From Maea johnstoni (Eukaryota; Annelida; Polychaeta; Spionida; Magelonidae), in NCBI GenBank assembly GCA_963942565.1, contig OZ012687.1, positions 12,523,078 to 12,587,077 on the forward strand: 64,000 bases of DNA. Direction: 5' to 3'. Every line of letters starts with the position of its first letter. The first letter of the stretch is position 1. Under the pieces are notes generated by a model. The model had not been told where the DNA came from, did not search any database, and saw only the letters and a list, made by a program, of their open reading frames with translations. Of this stretch, positions 1 to 13,220 are shown one piece after another. The position numbers and the translations under genes are program-made.

Positions 1-3000
1 CACTGAGTGCTAAATGTGTTAGTACTTCACTCATGTTTTATGTTCATCAAACCAACTCGCTAATAAAGCTCGTGGTTTAATTTCCATAAAACACTCTTTC
101 CGTCCTCTAACCTATGCTAAAGATACAGATAATAAAATTGTTGGGTCACTTTATCCCATACAGTGCCTATAAAATGCTTAATGAAACTATTTAATTATCA
201 TCACTAATCTGATAGGTACTTACATCAGTACACAGCTCAAACCCCTGGCTAAATGAGTCCTACATGAAGGTGGTTGTCTTTTTTTTTTATCAAAGATGTA
301 CAGTGACTGGCCAACCTCAGAGGTGTCACAGTTGGAAAAATAACATTAATAAATATCTTAAAATGAATATGTTTAAGAACCACATCTAAGAACCTATAGT
401 ACAACTATAGTATGATTTACACATTTTAGGAAAACAATATATCACTAGATGTAAAGGCATTGAACTAGATGTTAAGGCATTAAAAATTCATGAAAGCCTT
501 AAAATCTGCAAATCTATGTATACATCTAATAAGCGACAGCCTAATACGATAATATTATAAGTATAAAATTTTAAACCTTGTGGTTTTTATCATCACCCCA
601 CTCCTTTTCCTTCTCATCCACTCAATGCCTAGCTATTAGGCCTATATGTGTGTTTACTCCACAATGTGTAGGTCAATCCTCAAACTTATATAAGGGCATC
701 ACTTGATATCTAATTATTTAGTTCCTGCCTTTGCCACATGAGGGAGCTGTAAGAGCATTTATAAGTGCCACAGATCACCTATGCCTCATTCGTGGCTAGA
801 GCAGAGCCACCTATATAGGCGGGTAATGTGATATTTAGATGCTTGCCTCAGGGTAGCAGGCCTATTCTACTCTTGAGAGTTATCACCATCTAGTGAGTTA
901 TGTCATCAGTTGGACATTGCATGACCCCTGTCATGTTTGTTTATATGTTTGTAGATGAACTGGCCATATTAGATCTAGTCCCTTCTACAAGACATGAGCC
1001 ATCTGAGCAACACTTTATAAGTCAGGCTGGTTGGTAACTAGTTCGGCATCAACTATATAATAAAGCTTTTGAATTAATGCAACAGCCACTTTGTATTGTT
1101 GCAACTTCCTGAAAATGAATGAATAAACTATATCCTGCTATGTATCATAAGGTCAGTAAGAAAAAATATTTATAAAATAATATAATGTTTTCAACTTATT
1201 TTGGTAATCATATATCTTTCCCAACAGCTAAACTATCAAAACGTCTGTACAATTAATGATATGGCCATATTGCTGATTTTTGCATGCTAGAACTACTTTT
1301 CCAAAGAATTCATAATTTATGATAAAGTAACACTTGCTTAAATTCAAAATAGCCACACTGCTATTTTATTGAGTGTGCCTGACATGACAATATAGAATTT
1401 TAAGATGCCAAATATCCTGTTTATTTTTTCTTTAAGGCATTTTCACACAGTGCCAGGAGTGGCAGCAAGATACTAGGTCTTGAAGCACTCCTATATAAAG
1501 TGCACCTGCTATTTGAGTTTATTTCAATCTTTGATTTGGCAGCACAAACGATTATTCCTGCTAAGTCAGTTCTGAAGTTCACACAGAGTTTGTGTAAGAA
1601 CAGGCAGGCAAAATCGTAACCGTTTTCTCAGACTTGACCGACTTCCCCGTCCGTTTCTGTCCGAGGAAGACATAGATAAACGACCATCTGTAGACAGCAC
1701 ACGCCAAACGATCTCATGATAAATAGCTAAATGAGACCAACGTAACTTTACGCAAATCTCCTCAACTCCCCCACTGAATAAAGGTTAGTAGGCAAAGAAA
1801 CCAGAGGCAACCTGCTCAAAGAAAAACAACTTTTATTATAGGTGCATTTTTCAATTTAATCTCTTTGCAAGCAAAATTGTTTTCAATGGAGAAGTATCAA
1901 CAGTTATTTCTCTGCTAGTTGAAACACAATTGGTTCCAAATTAAAGCCAGAACTAGAGAATCTGAATTTGAATCAAAACACAACTGAGACATTAAAAAAC
2001 CTCTCATTTCTGTTGCTGGTTGATGAAATTATTCAAAGATAAATTCTAAAACAAAATTTATAATGTTATGAAATATGCATATATTCCAATAAAGGTGAGT
2101 AGGGTAGGTAAGAAAAGTAAACAATAAATAATTGTGTGGAGGATATTACATTGGAAAAAATTCGTTCTCTATATTTTTTATCAGGAAGAGTTCATAATTC
2201 AAGAGAAGAGTGTGTAGGGGTAGTGTAAGTCAGCCTGTTCTTAAACTGACATGCTGCCTCTCTAAATCCCAGTGATTACATAAACAATTACCCTATGCCA
2301 TTACCGCTCAATTGCCTATATAAACACAATGAGTTCTCGCCTAAATACCTCCCTCATCTGTGTCGGCCAAAGCAGGGCTTCCTCTACTTGCAGCGCAAAC
2401 CAAATCAACCATAATTTCCTCCCCTAGCTTTTCCTCACGTCTGTTTAGGGCATGGCCTGCCACATTAAGGACAACCGGGTGGCCTGATGTTAAAGCACTT
2501 GTAAATATGCATTATCTCAAGGAATGGTTAAATGTAAGATGTGGTCCTCTTCTAAGACTTAACACAAATGTCAATCACAGGATACGCAACCAAAAGCCTC
2601 GGCACGACTCCTCGCCCATGTGTTGACGAGAACCACTCAAGAGACGCATTCTGCACATGTGCATGTGCAGCTTCCTCTATAATGTGAACAAATACAAGAG
2701 CCCTCAATCGTCTCCTAGTGACATCACACTGAGGTGAGATTAGGTGTGTCTAGGGCTTTACAACATGCCGTATGGTCTGTGGTGACCAATCCACGTTCTC
2801 TTCATCCAAGGACATATCCAACTCTAATTCACCTTTTATGCTGACTTCATACTTTATGTAGCTATATCCTGAGTATGCATATGGTCTTATGCTATGTCTC
2901 AATAATAAAGCCATACTTTGAGAAATATCTAACTGAATCTTGTTGCTCCTAATAATCCCTCTCCAAATAACCTTCAAAAGCAACTCTGATTGGTACTTTA

Positions 3001-4780
3001 TGTTTAAAGTTGTCAAACCATGTGTGCAACACAGCAGCAAATGTGTGTATAGAAATATTTCAGAGACATATACTATTCTATATACCATTCTGATGATCTA
3101 ATACTGGACCCATTTGCATCTTGAACATACATACTTTCTGACACTTATGGAAATATCTTTAATTAGCAGTGCAATAGCTAGAGACAGATTTGACTGGAAG
3201 TTATTTCTTCTTGGTTTATCACTCCCTCTTTAAATAAATTTTGTTTTCAAATCCTACTTTGATGGACGAGTTATTTCATGAAATGAATGTTGGCCTGCCT
3301 TAACAGGTCAGGCAGAGCATCGATTGTAATTTCTAATTTCTCTTTTGCATTCCAGCACTATTGACTTGAGTGCCAGAAGTCGTCAGTTTCTGATACATGG
3401 TATCAAATAGTCCTAATGCTGACTCCATGGAACAGTTTTTTCATAAGACTTTACCGGATTCCATTGTATTTGAATCAGCTTCGGAGCCCATCTGTTTCAA
3501 ATGAGCTATCCCCCAAGACAAACAAAAATGTAATATATTTATATTTCACTTGTTAATAAAGACCACCTGTCTATAAAAACCACTTCAATCCCTAAATGGA
3601 TATAGTTAACAGGTTTGAGTGTAGGTCAAGGTTACAAAACAATGTGCATTTATACAGTGTTGGATTTGATATGAGTGAAAAGGCTGGTCACCTGGCACTA
3701 ATATAAAACATGTTCACTGTTAAGTTCCTACTAGGTGGTCTGCAGTCTTTTAACATGACTCATGCACATCAATTGAACCCAAACACAAAGAACAAATGCA
3801 TGACTTTAAGTTTGATATAAAATTTCTAATAGCATTTTTTATGGACTAAAATAAGTCAAATTGCTGTCAATGGGTAATACCTATTATGATGATTATTCAA
3901 AGTTATTAAAACAGTGTTATATCATTGATCATAATTGAATAGTAAGTGGCATATATGTATATATATAATTGTTTTGCAAAATTGGTACTACAACTATTTT
4001 GTGAAATGGTTGCTGCCAATAGGATTGATCTAATAGATGAATACAAAGAATAATGTCAACTCAGGTTGAAGGCGAAATGCATTATAATCAAAAAGGTGAA
4101 TGTTTCAGAAGTAAATTGAACAACTAGAGCATAAAATCCAGCGGTACCAACTGATTGCAATACCATTTTATTGATTATTTGAATATCAAATGGTATATGT
4201 GATAAGGGTCAGGCTAATGGGTATTTGAGTAGGGCTGGCAGATTACACAAGCTAACTAGCCCACAAAATTGTTTTGGTTTTTGTCCAAAACTGGAACTAT
4301 GAAAATAACAATGTGACTAGAAATGCTAATAACATCAGGAGACAAGAAGCGGTGTCTGTTGCAGAACTTCCAAAGAGTTCGCTTACCATAACAGTGCTGC
4401 CATCTATACTGATGCCTAGGAACTAATTAAACATGCAGCTATCCTGCTAGGGCTACGTCTGTACTATCTTATCACAAGTGCTGACACCTATTGAGCATTG
4501 ATGAAATTAAATATGAGTGGATACCAGACAGTCAATTTCTCTGTACCCAATAGATGGCAGGTGCTACTGAAATGTCATCTCTCAGAGATGGTGGATGATA
4601 TATTACTCTTAACCTATTACTAGGGAACTGCAGAACACTACCAAGCGTGGTTGCTTAGATTCTATGACGCTCCAATCAAGTAACAGTCCTGTTAAATACT
4701 GCACACTTATTACCTTTTTTGATATAGAAAAAAACATGTACTACATTCCAATTCATGTTGGCTGCGAATAGTGACTTTGA
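1..4780. other. Intergenic or intronic AT-rich stretch, no gene seen
   Basis: I find no open frame with protein-like composition, no tRNA-like promoter boxes and no long tandem repeat here. One copy of a dispersed motif lies at 714-750 and is listed separately. Exons of a large gene shorter than about 100 bases could be missed by eye. Confidence 0.5.
714..750 (-). repeat. Copy of dispersed 'CTCCCTCATGTGG' motif family
   Basis: The stretch reads TTATTTAGTTC, then CACATGAGGGAGCTGT. The same module recurs, in either orientation, at 5625-5660, 10202-10240 and 58700-58740. It pairs CTCCCTCATGTGGCAATT with GAACTAAATAACCAG. It is part of an unidentified interspersed repeat, because no terminal structure could be assigned. 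Confidence 0.5.
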
Positions 4781-4787
4781 AATACTA

Positions 4788-4964
4788 ATGAATAATAATA
4801 ATAATAATAATAATAAGACTACTACTACTAATACTACTAATACTACTAATAATAATGAAAATAATAATAATAATGATAATAATGATGATAACAATAATAA
4901 TGATAATAATAATGATACTCCTACTACTACTACTACTACTAATAATAATAATAATAATAATTAA
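4788..4964. repeat. (AAT)n/(ACT)n mosaic microsatellite
   Basis: About 175 bases of AAT and ACT triplets with AAAT and GAT interruptions. It is open in several frames only because of the period-3 composition (poly-Asn/Thr on +, poly-Leu/Val on -), so no protein is called. Confidence 0.95.
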
Positions 4965-4965
4965 A

Positions 4966-5046
4966 AAGGTATTCTGTTCAGTCCTGTATCCACCATAGTG
5001 CTCATATGACCTTCATTATTACTATTATTATTATTATTATTATTTT
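4966..5046 (-). repeat. SINE 3' fragment joined to (ATT)n tract
   Basis: Bases 4970-5010 (GGTATTCTGTTCAGTCCTG, then TATCCACCATAGTGCTCATATGACCTTC) match the 3' end of the tRNA-derived SINE that is complete at 49930-50245, in the same (minus) orientation. An (ATT)n tract follows to about 5046. Only about 45 bases of the SINE remain. Confidence 0.6.
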
Positions 5047-5181
5047 TACTATAATTATAATTGTTTTTTATTATCATCTATTTCATGATTACTTCTATTA
5101 TCATTCTTTTTTACTATTTTCATTATCTTGATAACGATGATCCTGATGATGACCATCATCGTTACTGCTAATATCATTGAT

Positions 5182-5225
5182 GTTAATTATTACATTGTTG
5201 GCAGTTAATTATTACATTGTTGGCA
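5182..5225. repeat. Two perfect 22-bp tandem copies
   Basis: The unit GTTAATTATTACATTGTTGG plus CA occurs twice with no spacer (5182-5203, 5204-5225). Confidence 0.9.
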
Positions 5226-6508
5226 GTGCTATTATTTGAATGACAAAACAAAATGGACCCTACTCCACTCTCCCATAAGATTAGCCCCACCATTTGTTTA
5301 GACAAGTGTCTCCCAGCCACTGCTATCATCTTTGTCATCCCTTTTATCATTGCTGGCATACCAGAGACTGGACCAGGTCTCTTAATTATCCACACGCTGA
5401 CAGGCTACATGGCCGTGCCGCCAGTGTGGGACACACCCAGCTTCAGTGTCACACTGCTGCAAGTCACTAAATACCAACACACTAACACAATAGTGGAACT
5501 GTCTGAGCCAAAAGTGTAGCTTGACACATTCATGACTAGCCTGCCTCCCAGGCCATATTTTAATGTCTTCAATTGTGGATAGATGGCAATGCGGTATACT
5601 AGGAGGTCAGTTGATTAACATTTATCTCCCTCTTGTGGCAATTGTGTGAACTAAATGGCCAACAGTAGGCCACAAGTCCCAATCTAGTATAGGTGCAGGC
5701 TTTTATATATAATAAAGTAAAATCATAATAGAGCCTTGTAGCTAGGCTAATTTATGCCTAGTAGAGGCCTAAAAATTCCCAATTATCATGGTTATATCTT
5801 TGTGACTATAGCATTTTTGTGAAAATATTTTTTGGAAAATATTGCTCTAAACCCAACCCATTTCTCTCCTCCAAATATTTTGTAAATTTATACTTAACTT
5901 TAAGGTAATATATTATTAGAAAAGTATCATAGGGCCAGATGATGATGCAGTTTACATTAAGTATCAACAAAGTCAAAATACTGGCATCCGAACATCTAAC
6001 CACTTTGTTACATCAAGGTCTGTAGCAAAGTGTAACATGATATTTGCCCCACCAAAACCCCCACCAATACCAGAGACAATACCAGCTGTCTTCAGCCTAC
6101 TCTGTGTAGCGGTAACGCACTCTAGACTTGCTACAAGTCTGTGAGAAATACCCCTTTCTATGATCTATCATATACTGACTTAAGCCAATGTTTAGTTCTT
6201 TTTTGTCTCTCCAGGTGGAGTCACAATATGAACAGAAGAATTTATTCCCCAATGGCATACTATGCTGCCATCTTCAGCTTACTATTAGCATTATGTACTA
6301 TGCCTAATACATTAATTTAACTGGACCTTATGAACCAGGCTTACCCTTGGCCATTTCATACCTAGAGTGCACACATGATCTGACCAGTTTAAGCAAAGCC
6401 AGTAATACTATCTCTGGCTATAGAATCAAAGAAAAAATCTAAAAATATATACATGTAGATTTGATTTTTTCCCTCAACCTTAACAGTATCTTTCAGTCAT
6501 TTATATCT
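5226..6508. other. No gene seen; one dispersed motif copy
   Basis: Open frames around 5253-5519 have no recognisable domain or splice context, and both strands are open there by chance. A copy of the CTCCCTC(A/T)TGTGGCAATT motif lies at 5625-5660, followed by GAACTAAATGGCCAACAGTAGGCC. Confidence 0.45.
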
Positions 6509-7847
6509 CAAAATAATGCTATGTTATGAAAATATAAGAACATATGATCAACATAATGCTATGTTGTGAAAACATAAAGAACATATGATCAAAATAATGC
6601 TATGTTATGCAAACATAAGAACATATGATCAAAATAATGCTGTGTTATGAAAACATGAGAACATATGATCAAAATAATGCTATGTTATGAAAACATGATT
6701 GAGAACAAATGATCAAAATAATGCTATGTTATGAAAACATGAGAACATATGATCAAAATAATGCTATATTATGCAAACATAAGAACATATGATCAAAATA
6801 ATGCTATGTTATGCAAACATAAGAACATATGATCAAAATAATGCTGTGTTATGAAAACATGAGAACATATGATCAAAATAATGCTATGTTATGAAAACAT
6901 GAAAACATATGATCAAAATAATGCTATGTTATGAAAACATGAGAACATATGATGAAAATAATGCTTTGTTATGAAAACATGAGAACATATTCATGATCAA
7001 AATAATGCTATGTTATGAAAACATAAGAACATATGATCAAAATAATGCTGTGTTATGAAAACATGAGAACATATGATCAAAATAATGCTATGTTATGAAA
7101 ACATAAGAACATATGATCAAAATAATGCTATGTTATGAAAACATAAGAACATATGATCAAAATAATGCTATGTTATGCAAACATAAGAACATATGATCAA
7201 AATAATGCTATGTTATGAAAACATGAGAACATATGATCAAAATAATGCTATGTTATGAAAACATAAGAACATATGATCAAAATAATGCTTTTTTATGAAA
7301 ACATGAGAACATATGATCAACATAATGCTATGTTATGAAAAAATGAGAACATATTCATGATCAAAATAATGCTATGTTATGAAAAAATGAGAACATATTC
7401 ATGATCAAAATAATGCTATGTTATGAAAAAATGAGAACATATGATCAAAATAATGCTTTTTTATGAAAACATGAGAAGGTATGATCAAAATAATGCTATG
7501 TTATGAAAACATGAGAAGGTATGATCAAAATAATGCTATGTTATGAAAACATGAAAACATATGATCAAAATAATGCTATGTTATGAAAACATGAGAAGGT
7601 ATGATCAAAATAATGCTATGTTATGAAAACATGAAAACATATGATCAAAATAATGCTATGTTATGAAAACATGAAAACATATGATCAAAATAATGCTATG
7701 TTATGAAAACATGAAAACATATGATCAAAATAATGCTATGTTATGAAAACATGAGAACATATGATCAAAATAATGCTATGTTATGAAAATATAAGAACAT
7801 ATGATCAAAATAATGCTATGTTATGAAAACATGAGAACATATGATCA
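6509..7847. repeat. 40-bp minisatellite, about 33 copies
   Basis: The repeat has a strict 40-base period. Each unit contains AACATATGATCAAAATAATG followed by CTATGTTATGAAAACATGAG, with frequent variants (CTGTG for CTATG, ATAAG for ATGAG, ATGAGAAGGT in several units near 7480-7600). A few units carry short insertions such as TTCATGATC in place of ATGATC. ATGTT and AACAT within a unit are complementary, so single strands can fold. Units near the end of the array are more alike than those at its start, which suggests recent local expansion there. No open frame crosses it. Confidence 0.97.
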
Positions 7848-9243
7848 CTTCAGATGTAAATGGGTTATCATGATAATACGTGGAGCAGCTATCCCCTGTT
7901 GTGATTTTACCCAGCCATGCCTGGCATACAGAACAAGGCAAAACTGACCTCCCCCTTTCCCTCTCAGCCTTACGTTAGTCATAAAACTACTCCTTACATG
8001 GCAATAAAACTCAAATATGCTCTTCTGCATTCTGAACACACCAAAGGGTATTCCCCTACCTACCCTAATATTACAACTGCAAATAAGGAAGGCATCTATG
8101 AACATGTGTATGTGTATGTATGGGGATGTGTATAAGGAAAGGAATGTGTGAATTATGCAGCACACATATTTGTGCTTGTAGAATTCCCACAGTGAAAGTG
8201 AAAACATGTTTTACCACTTATTCATACTTATTAGAGTAAACAAGGTGTCCAGTACATTGGTCTGCCAAGATCTTAGGCTTTTATTGTCATATCTACATCA
8301 GGTGGGTTTCAGATTTGTTCATGTTTTACTGGCAGCACCAGCATAGCATATTGGAGTGTAACAAAATCTGAAAATCAAGATAGGATCACATGCTGCCCTC
8401 TATAGGCCATTGATAGTACTAAACTCGTAGGCCATTGATGCAACTTCACTGGTTGGTCAACTCAGAGGGTTTTGTTCACTTCTCAGGGACTAGGAACCTC
8501 GTTTATAAACAGGGCTTTGACACAACTTCACTGATTGGTCAACTCAGAGGGTTTTGTTCACTTTTCAGGGACTTTGAAGCTAGTTTATAAACTGGGCTAA
8601 GAGACAATCTCCAAAGATGTTGACAGCTGCAGACACTTGGTAATTAGAGCAGCTATCAGAGCTGGTACTGGTGTCCAAATAAACAATGATGACTAGTACT
8701 GTCTGGCCCTACATCTGAGGAGTCTCAATGGATGTCAGTCTGGGTAATCTCCCTCAATAGCCTAGCCATAGGCCAAACATTCGTTTACCTATATCATATT
8801 AGGCCAGTAGTGAATTCCTTGCACCCATTACCAGGTTACCTGAGAAATACATGCTCTGCCATATACACAATGCTTGATTACCCTCATAGACAATAGCCTC
8901 GCAATCAATACTAAGGTGTCCTAGTTAACACTAAACTCCAAAAAGTCAAAGGACATAATCTTGAATCATTTGATAATATGGAGGCTTCTCATGTACTGAG
9001 TGTATAACGCTCATGTACTGAGTGTATAACAGTATTACGGTACATTCTTATATATTGTACCTGCAATCAATCTAGTGTGTGCAAACCTTTACATGCTTAC
9101 ATTTTCCCAGACATCTATAAGTGGTTGTCTTAGAAATCCATGTACTCAACACTGTGACAATGTAAATATATCCTCACAGACAATGCACCTAATCAATCTC
9201 AAGTGCCCCAGTTATATAATGACATTGCAGTTAAGTTAATTTA
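7848..9243. other. Intergenic stretch with two local duplications
   Basis: No gene was recognised. About 81-bp units are duplicated in tandem at 8437-8600 (CAACTTCACTGGTTGGTCAA then the same with CTGATTGG). A 22-bp unit is doubled at 8988-9030 (CTCATGTACTGAGTGTATAA). Confidence 0.5.
8437..8600. repeat. Tandem duplication, unit about 81 bp
   Basis: Both units carry ACAACTTCACTG, TTGGTCAACTCAGAGGGTTT and GTTCACTT(C/T)TCAGGGACT, then a GTTTATAAAC(A/T)GGGCT end. Related wording (TGGTCAACTCAGA) recurs at about 59555-59570, so the unit belongs to a larger dispersed repeat. Confidence 0.8.
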
Positions 9244-9448
9244 CCCTTCTAATGCTAAGGCTACTTTTGTCTTATGCACAAGAACACAAAGATTTTTGAA
9301 AACCATCTAAACCTTGTCATGTTGGTACTCATTGGATAGCCTTCACAGAATACTCTCAGATGAGTACCCAGATGCCAGGGTTTCAGTGGTTTTTCAGGAT
9401 TTTTGCATTATTTTGTATTAGCCAACTTTGCCACCAGCAGTGAAAGGG
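9244..9448 (+). mobile_element. CCCTT/TTAA MITE copy 1 (piggyBac-like ends)
   Basis: First of at least 16 copies of one non-coding family. The consensus left end is CCCTTCCAATGCTGAGGCTA. The right end reads TAGCCACCAGCAGCATAAGG(G), so the reverse complement CCCTTATGCTGCTGGTGGCT pairs imperfectly with the left end. Flanks are TTAA or a decayed form; here TTTA on the left and TTAA on the right. The interior carries AAGATTTTTGAAAACCATCT, CATGTTGGTATTCATTGGAT and AGTACTCTCAGATGAGTACC (itself near-palindromic). A TTAA target and CCC(T) ends are typical of piggyBac-type DNA transposons; family assignment is inferred from ends only, since no copy encodes a protein. The 'plus' orientation is defined by the CCAATGCTGAGG end. 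Confidence 0.85.
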
Positions 9449-9706
9449 TTAATAGCACAGGAAAAATACAGATACACTCCTGCACCACTAAAAATATTGT
9501 TCCTCTGCTTTTTTATAAACTTACTCCAAAATAAAGAGTACATTGATCAAATATTAAAGGGAAAGTTGCATGTTGAGTCCTGAATATTTTTTCTCTTTGA
9601 AACATTTGCCGCAAGATGCTTTGGTGCCAGAAACATCTCTCAATAGTCAGGCCTGTTATGCTACACCAGACATGAGCAGATTAATAGGTTTTCTTATAAA
9701 TCTGTG

Positions 9707-9733
9707 ATAATAATAATAATAATGATAATAATT

Positions 9734-9798
<65 letters not shown>

Positions 9799-9921
9799 GC
9801 TACTACTGCTACTACTACTACTACTACTACTACTAATTCTAATACTAATAATAATAGTAAAAATTCTAATAATAATAATAATACTAATACTTATAACAAT
9901 AACAATAAAAATAATAACAAT

Positions 9922-9973
<52 letters not shown>

Positions 9974-10002
9974 TAACATTAAAAATAATAATAATAATGA
10001 TA

Positions 10003-10033
<31 letters not shown>

Positions 10034-10145
10034 TATAATAATAATAAAAATGATAATAATAATAATGATAATAATAAGTTATAATAATAATAATGATAAT
10101 AATAATAATAATAATGATAAAAAAATTAATAATAATAATAATGAT
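9707..10145. repeat. Long (ACT)n then (AAT)n trinucleotide tract
   Basis: About 110 bases of (ACT)n (9733-9836) pass into about 300 bases of AAT-rich repeat with GAT and single-base breaks. Apparent poly-Leu (+) and poly-Ile/Tyr (-) frames are composition artefacts. Confidence 0.95.
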
Positions 10146-10201
10146 ATGTACCTTAAGTATCATATTCATAAAGGTCAATGCTTACATCTGACCAGCTTTC
10201 C

Positions 10202-10240
10202 GGTTATTTAGTTCATACTATTGCACCATGAGGGAGTTGT
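10202..10240 (-). repeat. Copy of dispersed 'CTCCCTCATGTGG' motif family
   Basis: GGTTATTTAGTTCATAC, then TTGCACCATGAGGGAGTTGT. It has the same module order as 714-750 and the reverse of 58700-58740. Confidence 0.5.
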
Positions 10241-10290
10241 TAATTACAGATTTACCACATACCACTCAAGCCTTCCACAGTGCCATATAT

Positions 10291-10331
10291 CAAAAGTGGA
10301 TCATACTATGACTTAGTATGATCCACTTTTG
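10291..10331. repeat. Perfect 18-bp hairpin with 5-nt loop
   Basis: CAAAAGTGGATCATACTA (10291-10308), loop TGACT, then the exact complement TAGTATGATCCACTTTTG (10314-10331). ATATAT on both outer sides extends it imperfectly. It could be the centre of a foldback element or a small RNA hairpin; no surrounding terminal repeats were identified. Confidence 0.9.
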
Positions 10332-10530
10332 CATATATCCATACGAGGTGTCAGTTCAGAATCTGGTCTGGGAGGCAGACTAGTATCATCACTGACTACG
10401 CAAAATGTGCCATCTATCCATAAGGGATGACATTTCTGAATCTGGCTGTGGATGCAGGCTAGATTGACCATTGACCAGTCTACACTGCCAACTATCCATA
10501 AGAAATGTCATATTTGGATCTCCCCTATGA
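10332..10530. repeat. Degenerate tandem repeat, period about 78 bp
   Basis: Three units begin at the TATCCATA element (about 10335, 10415 and 10493). Each continues with a GAATCTGG/GGATCT-type core and a G(A)GGC(A/T)G(A/G)CT(A/T) module. Similarity is loose, so the array is old. Confidence 0.5.
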
Positions 10531-13079
10531 GGCTGGCTTATACATATGCCTCTGATACCCCATACACAGACCAAACCATGCAGGGAACATCATAAGCTTC
10601 CCAATTGTTTCATATAACAATAGGGCATTGTCTAACATAACAATGAGGGTATCAAAACATCATGTTAAATGAAAGAAAACCAAATATCTCTACACGCAAC
10701 ATCAACTTCTTGGAGTTGGAGATAGCTAGATTGTCGCAGATACATAATTGATTAATGTGAGGAATGCATCTGTACCAAATTTATCAATTTGCATCACTGA
10801 CCAAAAATAAAAGAGGGAAATGTCATTCATGAATTCTCCATCAGCGGAGAACACAAGACCATCCTCTTTGTGTGGCATACTGAACATAGCGCAGTATATC
10901 ATCATAAATGTGAGATATAGCGACAAGGGAATCCCCCCCTCACCCCCACACTGTGAAACATCAACACAGGAAGCATGCATTAACATGCTCACCCTCACAG
11001 CCAGAAGGGTTTATACTAATGTGAATATATGTTATGATATAAGTATCATCACTGTAAATATTTCAATGAAAATAATCCTTCATAAATTCTTGATGTCTTA
11101 AGACATTTTTGAATCATTTGTTTTCACATGAGATATTTGTATATAAAAAGTCCCACCAGGGAATGGAAGAGTTAATGCATCTCAGTTCATACAATATACA
11201 ACAGCTTGGTATAATGCTTCTTATTATCTCCACCATTATCGCAATAAAATGCCATGAGAACAAAAATCAACACCACAAAGCACAGAATTCTGGGGAACAC
11301 AGACCTAGCAATGAATGTAACATGGCGTGCTTCTCCATGAATTTGTAAAAAGAAGAAATCTAAGCTGGACACGTATATTCAATGGATGTCTTGAAATAAT
11401 CACTTCCACTTGTAAAATGAATGTTAGACCTTCTCCTTATGTGTTTTATGACATTTTCCCTGTATGCAGTGTTCACAGGACCCCTTATATGTATTCCCTA
11501 TATATCCCCCTCATTTGAAATAATAATTCTTTCCCTGGGAGAAGCATGCAACCCCAGCAACCAATCTTTTTGCTCTTAGGGTTTGTAGAGAAACTTGATT
11601 TCATTGTCTAAAACACCTGTAAGCAAAATACCAGTATCACAACTTGGTGTACTGAGGCAATAGGAGGTGAACTGTCTCTTCCAAAGACAGGCCCTATTGA
11701 GGAGGCCACAAACATTCTATCACTGACCAAATACCTACCAACCAACTTACCTACTAATCATAGACTCTGGTATTGATGTGCCCTACAGAATTCTAAAATA
11801 TTCTACATGATGTTTGGAATTTCCAGGAACAGTGCACAAAGTTTTCTTCCAATATTTGGCACCAGGACTAGCACTGCATGTGCAGTTCATCAGTGGGCCC
11901 AGTTGCATAAAACATTTCAAGGTTAGGAATCCCTTCAAATTTCCTTAAGGAACCAAGGTTTTCCCTTGAGGTGGCTTGTGGGTTTGATTTGTGAATATAT
12001 AGTTATTTTGAGATTTTAAATTTATGTTAAAGCGCACATCTTTTTCCTCAAAATTAGACCAAATATGACCGTCTAGGCCATCACTGAGCAGAATAAGAGA
12101 CCAAATGTAACAGAACCTTTCAAAGGATTGAAAACAAGCAGAGGAGGGTTTTTGTCTCTTTTCTCTATATTGAATTACACCAAAAGAATTCTTGCTTTAA
12201 CCACACATTTTGGGAATCAAACGTTAACGGATATGCTCAAAAGAATTTGGCATATTTATAGCTGAAGGGACTGGGAGGCAGTCTAGGTGATACCCCTAAC
12301 AACACAATCCTCTTTGGCTGCCTACTAAGCAGACTCGCTAATTACTACAAGAAATGCGAGTGAGAATTATTGGAAAATATGATGGATGAGGAAGCTACCT
12401 TTTCATTTCACCTATTCATGCTCTGCTGGCTCAGGTGGTGTGGATCTTAGAAAAGCAATATCAGGTATTTAAGGCAATATTTGAAAAATATTAGATAAGT
12501 ACATTTTCGTCATCACTGGCGGAGTGGGGTTTGACGGTATGTCAAAGAGTTGGTAAAGAAACGTTCATTTCATTGTAATATATACTTAAAATAGATGTGC
12601 TACTGGGTTATACAGATATAAAATTTATTTCACAACTTCTTTATAGAGTATCTGTAATAAAAATAAATAGGAATTCTTGCTTGTTAAGGCAAAAAGATAT
12701 TTGCTACACACTGCAGCTGGTCACCCCTCAGGACTGTGACAAGAATACCTCTAATGTAAAAAATGATGATTAATGAACAAAATGATATTGAATTATGTAT
12801 ATCTATTTATTACTTCTGATAGCAAAAAGAATCTTCAAATGAACGCTAATAGAGGATACAGTGCCTTATTCCAAAGATGACATGCACAACGTGGACTTCT
12901 TTCATTTGCAAGACTGGTGATAAGAAATAATAATGAAATTGGAAAAAAATCAGCATTTATCTGTTCTTGGCTAATGATTGATCGGATGCTCTTTATTGGG
13001 CAAAAATAAAATTGAATGAAAATTAAGGAGTCGATTAAAAAAAATGGCATGTTTTGATTTTGAATAACACTTTGTATAA
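10531..13079. other. No gene seen
   Basis: Short open frames at 10726-11518 overlap on both strands and show no domain, no typical splice context and no codon-level signature. No repeat with clear boundaries was found. Confidence 0.4.
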
Positions 13080-13103
13080 CATGATATGATATGATATGAT
13101 ATG

Positions 13104-13199
<96 letters not shown>

Positions 13200-13220
13200 A
13201 TATATATATATATATATACA
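13080..13220. repeat. (GATAT)n then (AT)n microsatellite
   Basis: Five ATGAT pentamers lead into about 115 bases of nearly pure (AT)n, with a short ACATAAT break near 13195. Self-complementary throughout. Confidence 0.95.

Noticed and set aside
5253-5519. 88-codon frame with a hydrophobic stretch
   Set aside because: Open on both strands by chance, without splice context or family resemblance.
6509-7847. CRISPR-like array
   Set aside because: Units are contiguous 40-mers with no unique spacers, in eukaryotic DNA. It is a minisatellite. The same holds for 22829-24370.
9704-10178. Poly-Leu and poly-Ile membrane-like proteins
   Set aside because: Translation of (ACT)n and (AAT)n.
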